Source: Alloalcanivorax xiamenensis
Lineage (GTDB): Bacteria > Pseudomonadota > Gammaproteobacteria > Pseudomonadales > Alcanivoracaceae
Direction of reading: 5' to 3'
DNA length: 64,000 nt
Assembly: GCF_009846745.1 (NCBI RefSeq)
Contig: NZ_AQPF01000007.1
Coordinates: forward strand, 98,577 to 162,576
Part shown: piece by piece, positions 45,607 through 56,100 of the stretch
Layout: every line of letters begins with the position of its first letter
Numbering within the stretch: the first letter of the stretch is position 1
The notes under the pieces: model-generated
The model's input: the letters and a program-made list of their open reading frames with translations, nothing else
Told to the model about the DNA's origin: nothing
Database searches by the model: none
Made by a program: the position numbers and the translations under genes

Positions 45607-45944
45607 CTCATCGCCTCGCCCAGAGCCTGTTCACGATCTTTACGCCACCGCGCCGGGCAAACATAGCATATTGCCTTACTCGAGGCTTGCGGCCGTGATT
45701 TTGCTCTTTTATTTTCAATAACTTACAATCGTCATCCGTTTTTCACCCTCCGCGTCCAACAGGCGCACCGGGTCGGAATCTTCCGCCCATTTGAAGTGCC
45801 ATCATCGCCCGGTCATCCGTGTCGGCGATCATCGGCGAACTCCAGGATCGGCCTCGCCGGTCACTCTGAAAGCAGAAACCTGCTGGTCCCTTGACCAGTG
45901 TACCGACCCCTTTGCGGCGTCGGCACGGCATGAGGAACACAAGC
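45607..45944. other. 338-base intergenic region between divergent cls and kamA-like genes
   Basis: An AT-rich patch at about 45690-45745 is the likely promoter zone for one or both genes. A small hairpin CTGGTC-CCTT-GACCAG lies near 45882-45897. I see no lysine riboswitch or other known RNA motif and no credible coding frame. Confidence 0.4.
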
Positions 45945-47300
45945 ATGCAAGAAACCAACACCGTGATACCGCTGCGCGAGCATCACGACACCGACTTCGG
46001 CGAACCCCGTCGCTTCAAGGTGTATACCGCCCGCCAGTTGGACAAGATCGAGCCGCTCCAGCGGTTGGACGAGGAAGCCCGTTTCGCCATGGACGTGGTC
46101 GCCAGCGTCCTGCCCTTTCGGGTCAATGAGTATGTCATCGAGGAACTGATCGATTGGGACAAAGTGCCCGACGACCCGATCTATCAGCTCACCTTCCCGC
46201 AGAAGGGCATGCTCGCGCCGGAACACTTTGACCGGGTGGCGGCAGCCATGCGAGGCGGCGACAAGGACACCCTGGACCAGGCCATCGCCGAAGTCCGCGA
46301 GGCGCTCAATCCGCACCCCGCCGGGCAGATGGAACATAACATCCCGGAAGTGGACGGCGAACGCATCAACGGTCTGCAGCACAAGTACGATGAAACCGTG
46401 CTGTTCTTCCCCAGCCAGGGCCAGGTGTGCCACAGCTATTGCACGTTCTGCTTCCGCTGGGCTCAGTTCATCGGCGACAACGATCTGAAGATCGCCGCCA
46501 AGGAAGCCGGGCAACTGAAGAAGTACATCCAGGCGCATCCGGAGATCACCGATGTCCTGATCACCGGCGGCGACCCATTGGTGATGAAGACCAAGAACCT
46601 GCGCGCCCATATCGAACCACTTCTGGAACTGGAACAACTGCGCACTATCCGCATCGGTTCCAAGGCGCTGACGTTCTGGCCGCACCGCTTCGTTTCCGAC
46701 AATGACGCCGCCGATCTGCTGGACCTGTTCCGCGAAGTGACAGCTTCCGGTAAGCATCTGGCCTTGATGGCGCACTATAACCACTGGAAGGAACTGGAGC
46801 CGCCCATCGCCCGGGAGGCGATCCGCCGGGTTCGTGCCACCGGTGCCCAGATCCGGGCCCAGGGTCCGCTGCTGGCGCACATCAATGACGATGCCGATGA
46901 CTGGGCGCGCCTGTGGCAAACCCAGGTGGAACTGGGCGTGGTGCCCTATTACATGTTCGTGGAACGGGACACCGGCGCCCGTCATTACTTCGAGGTGCCG
47001 CTGGCCAAGGCCTGGCAAATTTACCGGGGCGCCATGAAACAGGTGTCCGGCCTGGCCCGCACCGCCCGCGGACCGAGCATGTCCAGCCACCCGGGCAAGG
47101 TGGAGATTCAGGGAGTAACGGAAATTCACGGCGAGAAAGTGTTCGTGCTACGTTTCATCCAGGGCCGCAATCCGGATTGGGTGCAACGGCCGTTCTTCGC
47201 CAAATACAACGACGAGGCCACCTGGCTGAACCATCTGGAACCGGCCTTCGGCGAAGAGAAATTCTTCTTCGAGGACGAACTGGCGGCGATGGAGAGCTGA
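45945..47300 (+). CDS. KamA-family radical SAM aminomutase (lysine 2,3-aminomutase-like)
   Basis: A 451-residue radical SAM, PLP-dependent family enzyme. The cluster motif is C162/C166/C169 in VCHSYCTFCFRW. The family stretches DVLITGGDPLVMKTKNL and LMAHYNHWKEL are present. It is about 110 residues longer than EpmB (YjeK), which modifies elongation factor P, so it belongs to the larger KamA-like group whose substrate is not settled. I chose the ATG of MQETNTVIPL, with GAGGA about 8 bases upstream. It stands alone on its strand. Confidence 0.85.
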   Translation: MQETNTVIPLREHHDTDFGEPRRFKVYTARQLDKIEPLQRLDEEARFAMDVVASVLPFRVNEYVIEELIDWDKVPDDPIYQLTFPQKGMLAPEHFDRVAAAMRGGDKDTLDQAIAEVREALNPHPAGQMEHNIPEVDGERINGLQHKYDETVLFFPSQGQVCHSYCTFCFRWAQFIGDNDLKIAAKEAGQLKKYIQAHPEITDVLITGGDPLVMKTKNLRAHIEPLLELEQLRTIRIGSKALTFWPHRFVSDNDAADLLDLFREVTASGKHLALMAHYNHWKELEPPIAREAIRRVRATGAQIRAQGPLLAHINDDADDWARLWQTQVELGVVPYYMFVERDTGARHYFEVPLAKAWQIYRGAMKQVSGLARTARGPSMSSHPGKVEIQGVTEIHGEKVFVLRFIQGRNPDWVQRPFFAKYNDEATWLNHLEPAFGEEKFFFEDELAAMES

Positions 47301-47374
47301 GCTTCTCAAACATCTCGGTCCGGGGACCGATGAGTCCCACGAATTTGGCAGTCCCCAGCGCTTGAACGCCTATG

Positions 47375-47443
47375 CACTGGCAAGCCAGCTTCCCACGGAA
47401 GGGCCACGAAGCCGCTGTGGGAAGCCTGCTTGCTCGCGAATCG
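47375..47443. repeat. REP pair
   Basis: CTGGCAAGCCAGCTTCCCAC faces a forward copy CGAAGCCGCTGTGGGAAG after a short spacer. It separates the convergent kamA-like and mocR-like genes. Confidence 0.7.
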
Positions 47444-47473
47444 GCGTGCGGACATGCTGGCGTGACTTGTCTG

Positions 47474-48871
47474 TCACAACAACGCCGCCAGCCGCGCCAG
47501 GCCCTTCTCCACCCGATTGTCCCAACGCACCGCGCAATTCAACCGCAGGCAGGATGAGAACTTGTTGCCAGTGGAAAACAACGCCCCCGGCGCGAAGCTC
47601 ACCCCCTCCCGCAAGGCCTGTTCCGCCAATTCAGTGGTATCGGTCTGCCCCGGCAGTTCCACCCACAGCACGAAACCGCCCGCCGGGCGGCTGATCCGGG
47701 TCCCCTCCGGAAATAGCTGTTCCACCCTCGACGTCATGCGCGCCACCGCCTTGGCGTGCTCACCACGCAATTGCCGCAGGAAGCGGTCGTAATGGCCGCG
47801 CTCCAGATAGCGCGCCATCGCCAACTGCGAGGCCGTCGCCACCGACACCGTATTAATGAACTGCAAATACTCGGCACGCCTCTGCTGATCGCCGGGCACC
47901 AACCACCCCACTCTCAGCCCCGCGGACAATGTCTTCGAGGATGACGCGCAGTAATACACCAGCCCGTCCCGATCCCAGCTTTTCACCGGCCGCGGACGCG
48001 GCCCGGACAAGGGCAAATCACCGTAGATATCGTCTTCCACCAGAGGCACCCGATATTGGCGCAATAATGACAGCAACGCCTGCTTGTCCTGATCGGCAAG
48101 ACACGACCCCAATGGGTTGGCGAAATTGGTGACCAGCACACAGGCCTTCACCGGCCAGCGCTCCAGCGCCTGTGACAACGCCTCCAGGGAAATCCCCCGC
48201 CGTGGGTCGGCGGGGATCTCCAGCGCTTTCAGCCCCAGTGACTCCAATACCTGCAACAACCCGTAATAGGTGGGTGATTCCACCACCACGGTATCGCCGG
48301 GCTTGGTCAGCAGTTTCAACGCAATGGTCACCGCCTCCTGGCAACTGTTGGTAATCAGCACCTGATCCGGCGACACCGGACATTGCAACGCCACCAGACG
48401 ACGGGCAATGGCCTGACGCAATTCCAGAGCGCCCGGAGGAAATTCATAGCCGACACAGCGGCGCCGCTGCTCCCGCAGCACCGAATGGAAGGCTCGCTCG
48501 ATCGCCGCCACCGGCATGAAATCCGGGTCCGGAACCGCCGCCCCGAAATTCACTAGCGACGGATCATTGACCGCCTGGATCAGCTCCAACACCCGATCTT
48601 GACCACTCACCGCCCTCGGTCCCGCGCTGGCACGGCGCATACGCGGCGCATCGAAACGCGCCGGGGGTCGCGACACGTAGTAACCGGATCGGGGACGCGC
48701 TTCCAGCACACCGCGTTGTTCCAGTTCACGACAAGCGCTCACCGCCGTGGCCACGCTGACATTGTGCTGGTGGCTCAGTCTTCGCACTCCCGGAAGGCGC
48801 TGCCCGACATCGTAGACGCGCTTCTCAATGAGCGTCTGCAACTGGTCGGCCAGTTGGTGATAGAGGGTCAT
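47474..48871 (-). CDS. MocR-type regulator (GntR helix-turn-helix fused to class I aminotransferase domain)
   Basis: A 465-residue PLP-binding transcription factor. The N-terminal GntR winged helix (LADQLQTLIEKRVYDVGQRL, LSHQHNVSVATAVSACRELE) precedes an aminotransferase fold. The Schiff-base lysine lies in YCASSSKTLSAGLRVGW and the PLP-phosphate region in YYGLLQVLESLGLK. The start is the ATG of MTLYHQLADQL; earlier codons read as non-protein. It diverges from a LysE-type exporter, a common pairing, and likely controls it. Confidence 0.92.
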   Translation of the reverse strand: MTLYHQLADQLQTLIEKRVYDVGQRLPGVRRLSHQHNVSVATAVSACRELEQRGVLEARPRSGYYVSRPPARFDAPRMRRASAGPRAVSGQDRVLELIQAVNDPSLVNFGAAVPDPDFMPVAAIERAFHSVLREQRRRCVGYEFPPGALELRQAIARRLVALQCPVSPDQVLITNSCQEAVTIALKLLTKPGDTVVVESPTYYGLLQVLESLGLKALEIPADPRRGISLEALSQALERWPVKACVLVTNFANPLGSCLADQDKQALLSLLRQYRVPLVEDDIYGDLPLSGPRPRPVKSWDRDGLVYYCASSSKTLSAGLRVGWLVPGDQQRRAEYLQFINTVSVATASQLAMARYLERGHYDRFLRQLRGEHAKAVARMTSRVEQLFPEGTRISRPAGGFVLWVELPGQTDTTELAEQALREGVSFAPGALFSTGNKFSSCLRLNCAVRWDNRVEKGLARLAALL

Positions 48872-48973
48872 GACAGCAGTCTCCAATTCAGGCGGCGTGC
48901 TCCACCAGGGAGCCTCCGAAAAACGCTCCGCCGTCCATGGCAGCCCCCTGCGGGCCGTCGCCACCACGACGTC

Positions 48974-48998
48974 AAAAATCGTTCCTGACGATTTTTTT
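48974..48998. other. AT-rich hairpin with T-run between mocR-like and lysE-like genes
   Basis: The stem AAAAATCGT / ACGATTTTT with a 5-base loop runs into two more T. No upstream rightward gene needs a terminator here, so it may be an operator or an attenuator of a leader transcript. Confidence 0.35.
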
Positions 48999-49053
48999 GG
49001 GCTCCCTGGCACAGATGGCCCAGCCCGAAACTGTACCGGTTCAAATTGTCATT

Positions 49054-49081
49054 TTTATATCTGTATCCCTGCCTGACGCAA
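49054..49081 (-). promoter_or_regulatory. possible promoter of the mocR-like gene
   Basis: On the minus strand TTGCGT and TATAAA are separated by 16 bases. The implied transcript would have a leader of about 175 bases containing the AT-rich hairpin. Confidence 0.4.
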
Positions 49082-49123
49082 GCTTAATCTGACCTTTCTT
49101 GGCACCTGCTTTAAAGAGGTCAC

Positions 49124-49726
49124 ATGGGATATTGGGAAACACTGCTGCCTTTGGCCGGATTCGTGACGGTGATGACCGGCACCCCCGGCCCCAACAACCT
49201 GATGCTGATGGCTTCCGGCGCCAACGCCGGATTCCGCCGTTCGCTGCCACACATCATGGGCATTCTGATAGGCTGCCAGATTCTGCTGTTCTGTGTGGCA
49301 CTGGGACTCGGGCAGCTACTGAGCCGCTTTCCGCAACTGTCTCTGACGTTGCGCATTCTCGGCGTGCTCTTTTTGCTCTATCTGGCCTGGCAACTGGTAC
49401 GGCACCGCCATACGCCACTGCGCGGCGATCACCGTGGCGCGCCCCTGACGTTCTGGCAGGCCGCGTTGTTCCAATGGGTCAACCCCAAGGCCTGGATGAT
49501 GATGGTTACCGCCGTGGCCACCTATACCGATCCGGTGCATTTCTCCGCCAGCCTGGCTCTGGTGGCCTTGTGCTTCTTCTTTCTCGGCCTGCCACTGATT
49601 TCCCTGTGGAATCTCGGCGGCGTGGCCTTGCAGGGTTGGCTGCAGCACGGACGACGGCTGGGCCACTTCAATCTGGCCATGGCGGCCCTGTTGTTATTGT
49701 CGCTTTACCCCACGTTCATGCCGTGA
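49124..49726 (+). CDS. LysE-family amino acid exporter
   Basis: A 200-residue inner-membrane transporter with about six hydrophobic segments. The family motif TGTPGPNNLMLMASGANAGF lies in the first 40 residues, and FQWVNPKAWMMMVTAVATY follows mid-protein. It probably exports an amino acid or homoserine-like compound. An AAAGAGGT ribosome site precedes the ATG. It diverges from the MocR-type regulator, its likely controller. Confidence 0.9.
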   Translation: MGYWETLLPLAGFVTVMTGTPGPNNLMLMASGANAGFRRSLPHIMGILIGCQILLFCVALGLGQLLSRFPQLSLTLRILGVLFLLYLAWQLVRHRHTPLRGDHRGAPLTFWQAALFQWVNPKAWMMMVTAVATYTDPVHFSASLALVALCFFFLGLPLISLWNLGGVALQGWLQHGRRLGHFNLAMAALLLLSLYPTFMP

Positions 49727-49785
49727 TGCCAGGGCCGCGCTGACGTACACTGACGTGATCGTCGAATCAGTCCTGGGAACCTGGC

Positions 49786-52700
49786 ATGCAAAACGGCCTG
49801 ATGGTGCTGCACAGCAACCGTCTGGAGACACTTACCGACCTGCTTATAGAGTGGCTGGAGCGCTATCCGCTAATGCCGCTGGAAACGGAAACGGTGCTGG
49901 TGCAATCCAACGGCATGGCGCAATGGCTCAAGCTCAAGCTGGCCGAGCCCGATGCCCTGGGAATAGCCGCCGGCACCCGCTTCCAAATGCCCGCCCGCTT
50001 TCTTTGGAATGCCTACCGCACCGTGCTCGGCGAAGAGCGGGTGCCGCGCACTTCACCGTTCGACAAGTCACGGCTGCTGTGGCGGCTCTATCGGCTGCTG
50101 CCGATGCTGCTGGACGATGATCGCTTCGGCCCCCTGCGCCATTTTCTCGCCGACGACGCCGACGGCCGAAAACGCCACCAATTGGCGGAACGGCTGGCCG
50201 ATCTGTACGACGCCTATCAAGTCTACCGGGCGGACTGGTTGGCGGATTGGGAACAGGGGGAAGACCGGCTGCGGCGTTCCGATGAACAGGCGCTGTTCGA
50301 CGACTTCCCGGAGAGCCAGCGCTGGCAAGCGCATCTGTGGCGGGCGGTCCTGGCGGATATGGACGAGACGCAAACCGCTCTCAGCCGCAGTGCCATCCAC
50401 AGCGCCTTTGTCTCCGCCCTTAGGCAGGGGCAGAGCCCTCCGGGACTGCCGCGCCGGCTGGTGATTTTTGGCATCAGCGCCTTGCCGCAACAGGGTCTGG
50501 AAGCGCTCGCCGCTTTGAGTGCTCACTGTCAGATCCTGATGCTGGTACAGAATCCCTGCCGCCATTACTGGGCGGACATCGTCGAGGACCGGCATCTGCT
50601 GCGCCGGCAATTGGATCATCGCAAACGGCACCTGAGCGCTCTGCCGGAAAATCGCATCAATCCTTTGCTTGCCGCCTGGGGCAAGCAGGGCCGGGACTTT
50701 ATCGGCTTGCTGTACGATCACGACGACCCGGACAGCTACCGCGCCGCCTTCCACAATCAAATCGATTTGTTCGAAGACAGCGAACCGGAGACGCTGCTGC
50801 AACAGTTGCAGCATGACATTCTCGAACTGGAACCGTTGCCTGAACGCGAGCTGCGCCCGGCCCTGCGCCCGGATCACTCACTGCAATTCCGCATCGCCCA
50901 CAGTGCTCAACGGGAAGTGGAGATTCTTCAGGACGCGCTGCTGGAGCGGTTTGCCGACGACCCGGACTTGAAGCCGCGCGATGTCATCGTCATGGTGCCG
51001 GACATCGAGGCCTACGCCCCGCACATCGATGCCGTGTTCGGCCGTCTGGACACCAGCGACCCCCGCTACCTGCCCTACACGCTCAGCGACCGCAGTGCCG
51101 GCGCCGCCTCGCCTCTGGCCCAGGCGGTGGAGACGGTGCTGCATCTGCCGCAATGGCGCTTCACCGCCTCCGATATTCTCGATCTGCTCGATGTGCCGGC
51201 GGTACGCCGTCGCTTCGGCATTGAAGAAAGCGCTCTGCCGCAGTTGACGCAATGGATCGAGCAGGCCCGCATCCGCTGGGGACTGGACGCGGAGCAGCGG
51301 CGCAGCCTGGATGTTCCCGGTTTCGAACAGAACAGCTGGGCGTTTGGTCTGAAACGGATGCTGGCTGGTTATTTGCTCGGTGACGCCCCGGCCTGGCGTG
51401 GCATCGAGCCCCTGGACGAAGTCGCCGGCCTGGGCGCGGAACTGGCCGGGCGGCTGGCACGCCTGCTGGACACCTTGCAACAACATTGGCGGGCAGTGCG
51501 CGAACCCACCGATGTTCAGCAATGGCAAGCCCGTTTCAGTGCCCTGCTGGACGATCTGTTCGAGCCGGACAGCGCCGAGGATCAGGCCCTGGAAGCCGGA
51601 CTACGGGACGCTCTCAGCGATTGGCGGGCGGCCTGTGAGGAGGCCGACTTCGCCGGCGCCCTGCCGCTGACCGTGGCGCGCCGGCCGCTGCTGGATGCGC
51701 TTAACGCCGAGAGTCTGTCACAGCGCTTCATGGCCGGGCGCATCAATTTCTGTACGCTGATGCCGATGCGGGCCATTCCCTTCCGGCACGTCTGCCTGCT
51801 GGGCATGAAGGACGGCGACTATCCCCGCCAGCAACAACCAATGGACTTCGACCTGATGCGGCAATGGGGCCGCTACCGCCCCGGCGACCGCTCGCGCCGC
51901 GACGATGACCGCTATCTGTTTCTGGAGGCCCTGCTCAGTGCCCGCGACGGCCTGTACATCAGTTGGACCGGCCGTAATGTCCGTGACAACAGCGAGCGGC
52001 CGCCTTCCGTGCTGGTGGCGCAACTGCGCGACTATCTCAATCAGCGCTGGCACAGCGTCGACGATGATGTGGCCGCCGTCCTGACCGTGCAGCATCCGCT
52101 GCAACCTTTCAGTCGCCGTTACTTTGATGCCGATGACAACCTGACCACCTACGCCGACGAATGGCGCCCGCTGCACGCCGACGAAGAAACCACGTGGGAA
52201 AACAATCCCTTGCCGCTGCCCCCGCTGGAGAACAACGAACCGATCAGTTGCGCGGCGCTCGGGCGTTTTCTCAAGCAGCCGGTGGCGCATTTTTTCGAAC
52301 AAAGATTGAAAGCCCTGCTCCGGCAGGACAGCCATAGTCTCGACGATACCGAACCATTCAGTATGCACGGGCTGGAGCGCTGGCAGTTGCAGGACCAGTT
52401 GTTGAACGAAGCGCTGCGCGCCGGGCCGGATCTGGCCGGCGAGGCCATGCGCTCCACTCTGGAACGCCTGGCCGGCAGCGGCGCCTTGCCGTTGGCGCCC
52501 TTCACCGAGGGCAGCCGCGCCACCCTGCTGATGCCGTTACAACGCCCTCTGCAGCAGTACTTTCGGCTACTGGCACAAAGCGGTGCCCTGCGCCCGCAGC
52601 AGGAAATTCAGCTCGACGCCGATGGCCTGCCACTGGAGGACTGGCTGGTGGATCTGCGCGGCGAGTCCGGTCAGCCACAGCGTCTGGTACTGAAAACCAG

Positions 52701-53169
52701 TCGCCTGGAAGGCGCCCTGGAAAAACTCACCACTGACTGGGTGATCCACCTTGCCGCCTGCGCTGGCGGCCATGCCCTGACCACGCGGATTCAAGGGCAG
52801 GACGGCCTCTACAGCCTCGCGCCTGTTGACCCGGCCACCGCGCAGGAGCAGCTCAACGCCATTGGCCGGGCCTGGCAACAGGCGCTGTGCGAACCGCTCC
52901 CCATTGCCTGCGCCACCGCCTTCGCCTGGCTGGCCGGCGAGGAAAAAGACAGAGCCGAGGCCGAGGCCCGCAAGGTCTTCGAGCCCGGTTTCAACAGCGA
53001 AGGCGAGCAGTTCCGGGAGCCCGCCATCGCCCGCGCCTGGCCGGATTTTGACACCCTGATGGCGGTCCGGCATGACGATCAACCGGCCTTTTGCTACTGG
53101 ACCGGGCAGCTCTATGCGCCGCTTTATCAGCAAGCTCAATGGACCGAACAGGGAGGGCGAATTGCATGA
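49786..53169 (+). CDS. recC: exodeoxyribonuclease V subunit RecC
   Basis: An 1127-residue subunit of RecBCD, the double-strand-break helicase-nuclease; RecC holds the inactive helicase/nuclease folds that read Chi. The family N-terminus MVLHSNRLETLTDLLIEWLE and the internal QSNGMAQWLKLKLAE and FLWNAYRTVLGE are clear. RecC of E. coli has 1122 residues. Translation might begin five codons later at the second Met, which aligns better with the family start. Its stop overlaps the recB start as ATGA. Confidence 0.96.
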   Translation: MQNGLMVLHSNRLETLTDLLIEWLERYPLMPLETETVLVQSNGMAQWLKLKLAEPDALGIAAGTRFQMPARFLWNAYRTVLGEERVPRTSPFDKSRLLWRLYRLLPMLLDDDRFGPLRHFLADDADGRKRHQLAERLADLYDAYQVYRADWLADWEQGEDRLRRSDEQALFDDFPESQRWQAHLWRAVLADMDETQTALSRSAIHSAFVSALRQGQSPPGLPRRLVIFGISALPQQGLEALAALSAHCQILMLVQNPCRHYWADIVEDRHLLRRQLDHRKRHLSALPENRINPLLAAWGKQGRDFIGLLYDHDDPDSYRAAFHNQIDLFEDSEPETLLQQLQHDILELEPLPERELRPALRPDHSLQFRIAHSAQREVEILQDALLERFADDPDLKPRDVIVMVPDIEAYAPHIDAVFGRLDTSDPRYLPYTLSDRSAGAASPLAQAVETVLHLPQWRFTASDILDLLDVPAVRRRFGIEESALPQLTQWIEQARIRWGLDAEQRRSLDVPGFEQNSWAFGLKRMLAGYLLGDAPAWRGIEPLDEVAGLGAELAGRLARLLDTLQQHWRAVREPTDVQQWQARFSALLDDLFEPDSAEDQALEAGLRDALSDWRAACEEADFAGALPLTVARRPLLDALNAESLSQRFMAGRINFCTLMPMRAIPFRHVCLLGMKDGDYPRQQQPMDFDLMRQWGRYRPGDRSRRDDDRYLFLEALLSARDGLYISWTGRNVRDNSERPPSVLVAQLRDYLNQRWHSVDDDVAAVLTVQHPLQPFSRRYFDADDNLTTYADEWRPLHADEETTWENNPLPLPPLENNEPISCAALGRFLKQPVAHFFEQRLKALLRQDSHSLDDTEPFSMHGLERWQLQDQLLNEALRAGPDLAGEAMRSTLERLAGSGALPLAPFTEGSRATLLMPLQRPLQQYFRLLAQSGALRPQQEIQLDADGLPLEDWLVDLRGESGQPQRLVLKTSRLEGALEKLTTDWVIHLAACAGGHALTTRIQGQDGLYSLAPVDPATAQEQLNAIGRAWQQALCEPLPIACATAFAWLAGEEKDRAEAEARKVFEPGFNSEGEQFREPAIARAWPDFDTLMAVRHDDQPAFCYWTGQLYAPLYQQAQWTEQGGRIA

Positions 53170-56100
53170 GCCCGCCACGCCCTCTGCCGTTGACGTTCCC
53201 TTTGCACGGCACCCGACTGATCGAAGCCAGCGCCGGCACCGGTAAGACCTTCACCCTGGCGGCCCTGTATCTGCGACTGGTGCTGGGACACGGCGACCAG
53301 GCCGCGTTCCGCGAGCCCTTGCTGCCACCGGAAATCCTGGTAGTGACCTTCACCGAAGCCGCCACCGAGGAATTGCGGGAGCGCATCCGTGATCGGTTGG
53401 CGGAAGCGGCACGGGTATTCGCCGATCCCCAGGCCCATAAGCCCGATGTCATTCTGCAGGGTTTGCTGGACGACTACGCCGACGACGAGCAGCGCCACCA
53501 TTGCGCGCAACGGCTGAACGCCGCCGCCCAGTGGATGGATGAAGCCGCCATCTACACCATTCACGGTTTCTGCAATCGCATGCTCAAACAGCACGCGTTC
53601 GATTCCGGCAGTCTGTTCAGCCTGGAACTGCAGGAGGACGCCAGCGACGAACAGCAGCTCGCCGCCTGCGACTACTGGCGCAATGTCATTGCTCGCTTTC
53701 CGGTAAGCGCCGCCAACGTGCTGCAGGCCAACAAGCTGGGCCACCCGGAAGCTCTGCTGGCGCAATGCCGGCCGCTGCTGGGGCTCAGTGGCACCGACCC
53801 GGACACTCTGCCAGACAGCGTGCAACGCTGGCTCGATGATACCGGCCCGCAAGCGGAGCTGGAGCAGCACGCCCGCGAAACCCTTGGCATGGAGCTGCCG
53901 GCGCTGGTCGAATGGGTGCACAACGCCCGCGACAACAAATGGCTCAATGGCAACAGTTACCGCGCCAACAGCCTGCCGGGCATGCTGCTGCTTCTGGAAC
54001 GCTACGCCGCCGGTGAAGTGCTGAACGACAAGAACTACGACACTCTGGCACGCTTCTCCACAACGGGCATGAAGCTGACAAAAAAAGGCGAGGAACATCG
54101 TCCCGGCTTCGCCTTCTGTGATCAATTGGATCAAGTATTGGCGCAACGGGAACAGGCAGCGCTGCCGCGCACCGACCTGCTTGCCCACGCCGCCGCCTGG
54201 ATCGGCAAACGGGTGGACCGGATGCGCCGGCAAACCGCCACCATGGGCTTTGACGATATGCTGAGCCGCCTCCATGGCGCCCTGCATGGCGACAACGGGG
54301 CCCGGCTGGCCCAAGTGATTCGCGATCAGTTCCCGGTGGCGCTGATCGACGAATTCCAGGACACCGACCCCACCCAGTACGGCATTTTTTCAGCGTTGTA
54401 TCAGCATCGGGATGACACCGGCTGGTTCATGATCGGCGATCCCAAGCAGGCGATCTACGCCTTCCGCGGCGCCGACGTGTTCACCTACCTGCAGGCCCGT
54501 CGCGCCACCGAGGGCCATCACTATACCCTGGGCCGGAACTTCCGTTCAGCGACGCCGATGGTGGCGGCGGTGAATCGCTTGTTCGAATACAGCCAGGACG
54601 CCCACGGCGATGTCTTCATGATGGACAACGCCATTCCCTTCGAGGCGGTGGAGGCCCGGGGACGCAAGGATACGCTGCTGGTGGACGGCGAAACGAAATC
54701 CGGCGTCACGCTCTGGGTCGAGGACAGTGACAAAGCCATCTCCTCCGGTGTTTATCGGGAAAATCAGGCGGCCCGTTGCGCTACCGAGATCGCCCACTTG
54801 CTCAACGGCGCCGAACAGGGCGTCACCGGTTTCCGCCAGGACCAGCGCTTCACGCCCTTGCGCCCCCGTGATGTTGCCGTGCTGGTGCGCGATCGTACCG
54901 AGGCCAGAGCCATCCGCGACGCCCTGCTCGCCCGGGGCGTGCGCAGCGTTTACCTGTCCGACCAGGACTCCGTGTTCACGCAACCGGAAGCCCAGGACCT
55001 TTTGCTGATCCTGCGCGCCTGCGCCAGTCCGGAATCCGATGTGCGCGTGCGCAGTGCCCTGGCCTCCGGCACCTTGTCGCTGGCCTACCGGGAGTTGGAC
55101 CGGATCAACCAGGACGAGGTGCGCTGGGAAGCCATGGTCAACCGCTTCCACGGTTATCGCGAACAGTGGCGGCAACAGGGCGTGCTGCCGATGTTCCGGG
55201 GCCTGCTCATGGACTTCTCGGTGCCGGCGCGACTGCAGCGCAGCCTCGACGGAGAGCGTGCCTTCACCAACCTCTTGCACCTCGCCGAGCTGCTGCAACA
55301 GGCCGCCACCCAGTTGGACGGCGAGCAGGCTCTGATCCGCTATCTGGAAGACGCCGTCAACGATCAGCGAGGCAACAACAACGACAGTATCCTGCGCCTG
55401 GAAAGCGACGACGACCGGGTTAAGGTGATTACCATTCACAAATCCAAAGGCCTGGAATATCCGCTGGTCTACCTCCCTTTCATTTGCAGTTTCCGGGCGG
55501 CGGAAAAAAGCAAACCGCCGCTGCGTTATCACCGCAAGGGACAGGACGACGCCCATCTGGTGGTCTCGCTGGAGCCGGATGACGACATCGAGCGTCTCGC
55601 CGATCACGAGCGTCTGGCCGAGGACATGCGTTTGCTCTACGTGGCGCTGACCCGGGCCTGCCACTCCTGTACTCTGGGTCTGGCGCCCTACGCCAAAGGC
55701 CGGGCCCAGCAAAACCAGTTGCCGCGCAGCGCCATTGGCCGGCTGTTGTTCGGCCCCCAGGGCGTGGCCAACGACCGGCTGCTGGCCGAACTGGGGCCTT
55801 TGAGCAACGACGCCATCACGGTCATACCCGCGCCGCCAGGCAATGACGAGATCTATCAGCCGGCCAATACGACGTCCCGCCTGCGCCCGCGGACGGCCTT
55901 TCCCGAACGTCCGCGCACGCCCTGGTGGATCGCCAGCTACAGTGCCCTGCGGCAAGTGGAGGAACCGCTCGCTCCCGCCGACGCCCGCGCCGATCAATTG
56001 GCGGAAGCCGAACCGGAAGTCACCGTGGACACCGTCACCACCGGGGTGCACGCGTTTCCCCGCGGTGCCCTGCCCGGCACGCTGCTGCATGATTTACTGG

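Noticed and set aside
45700..45944. Lysine riboswitch before the KamA-like gene
   Set aside because: I looked for the conserved multi-helix core and found only one short hairpin; no aptamer-like pattern is visible.
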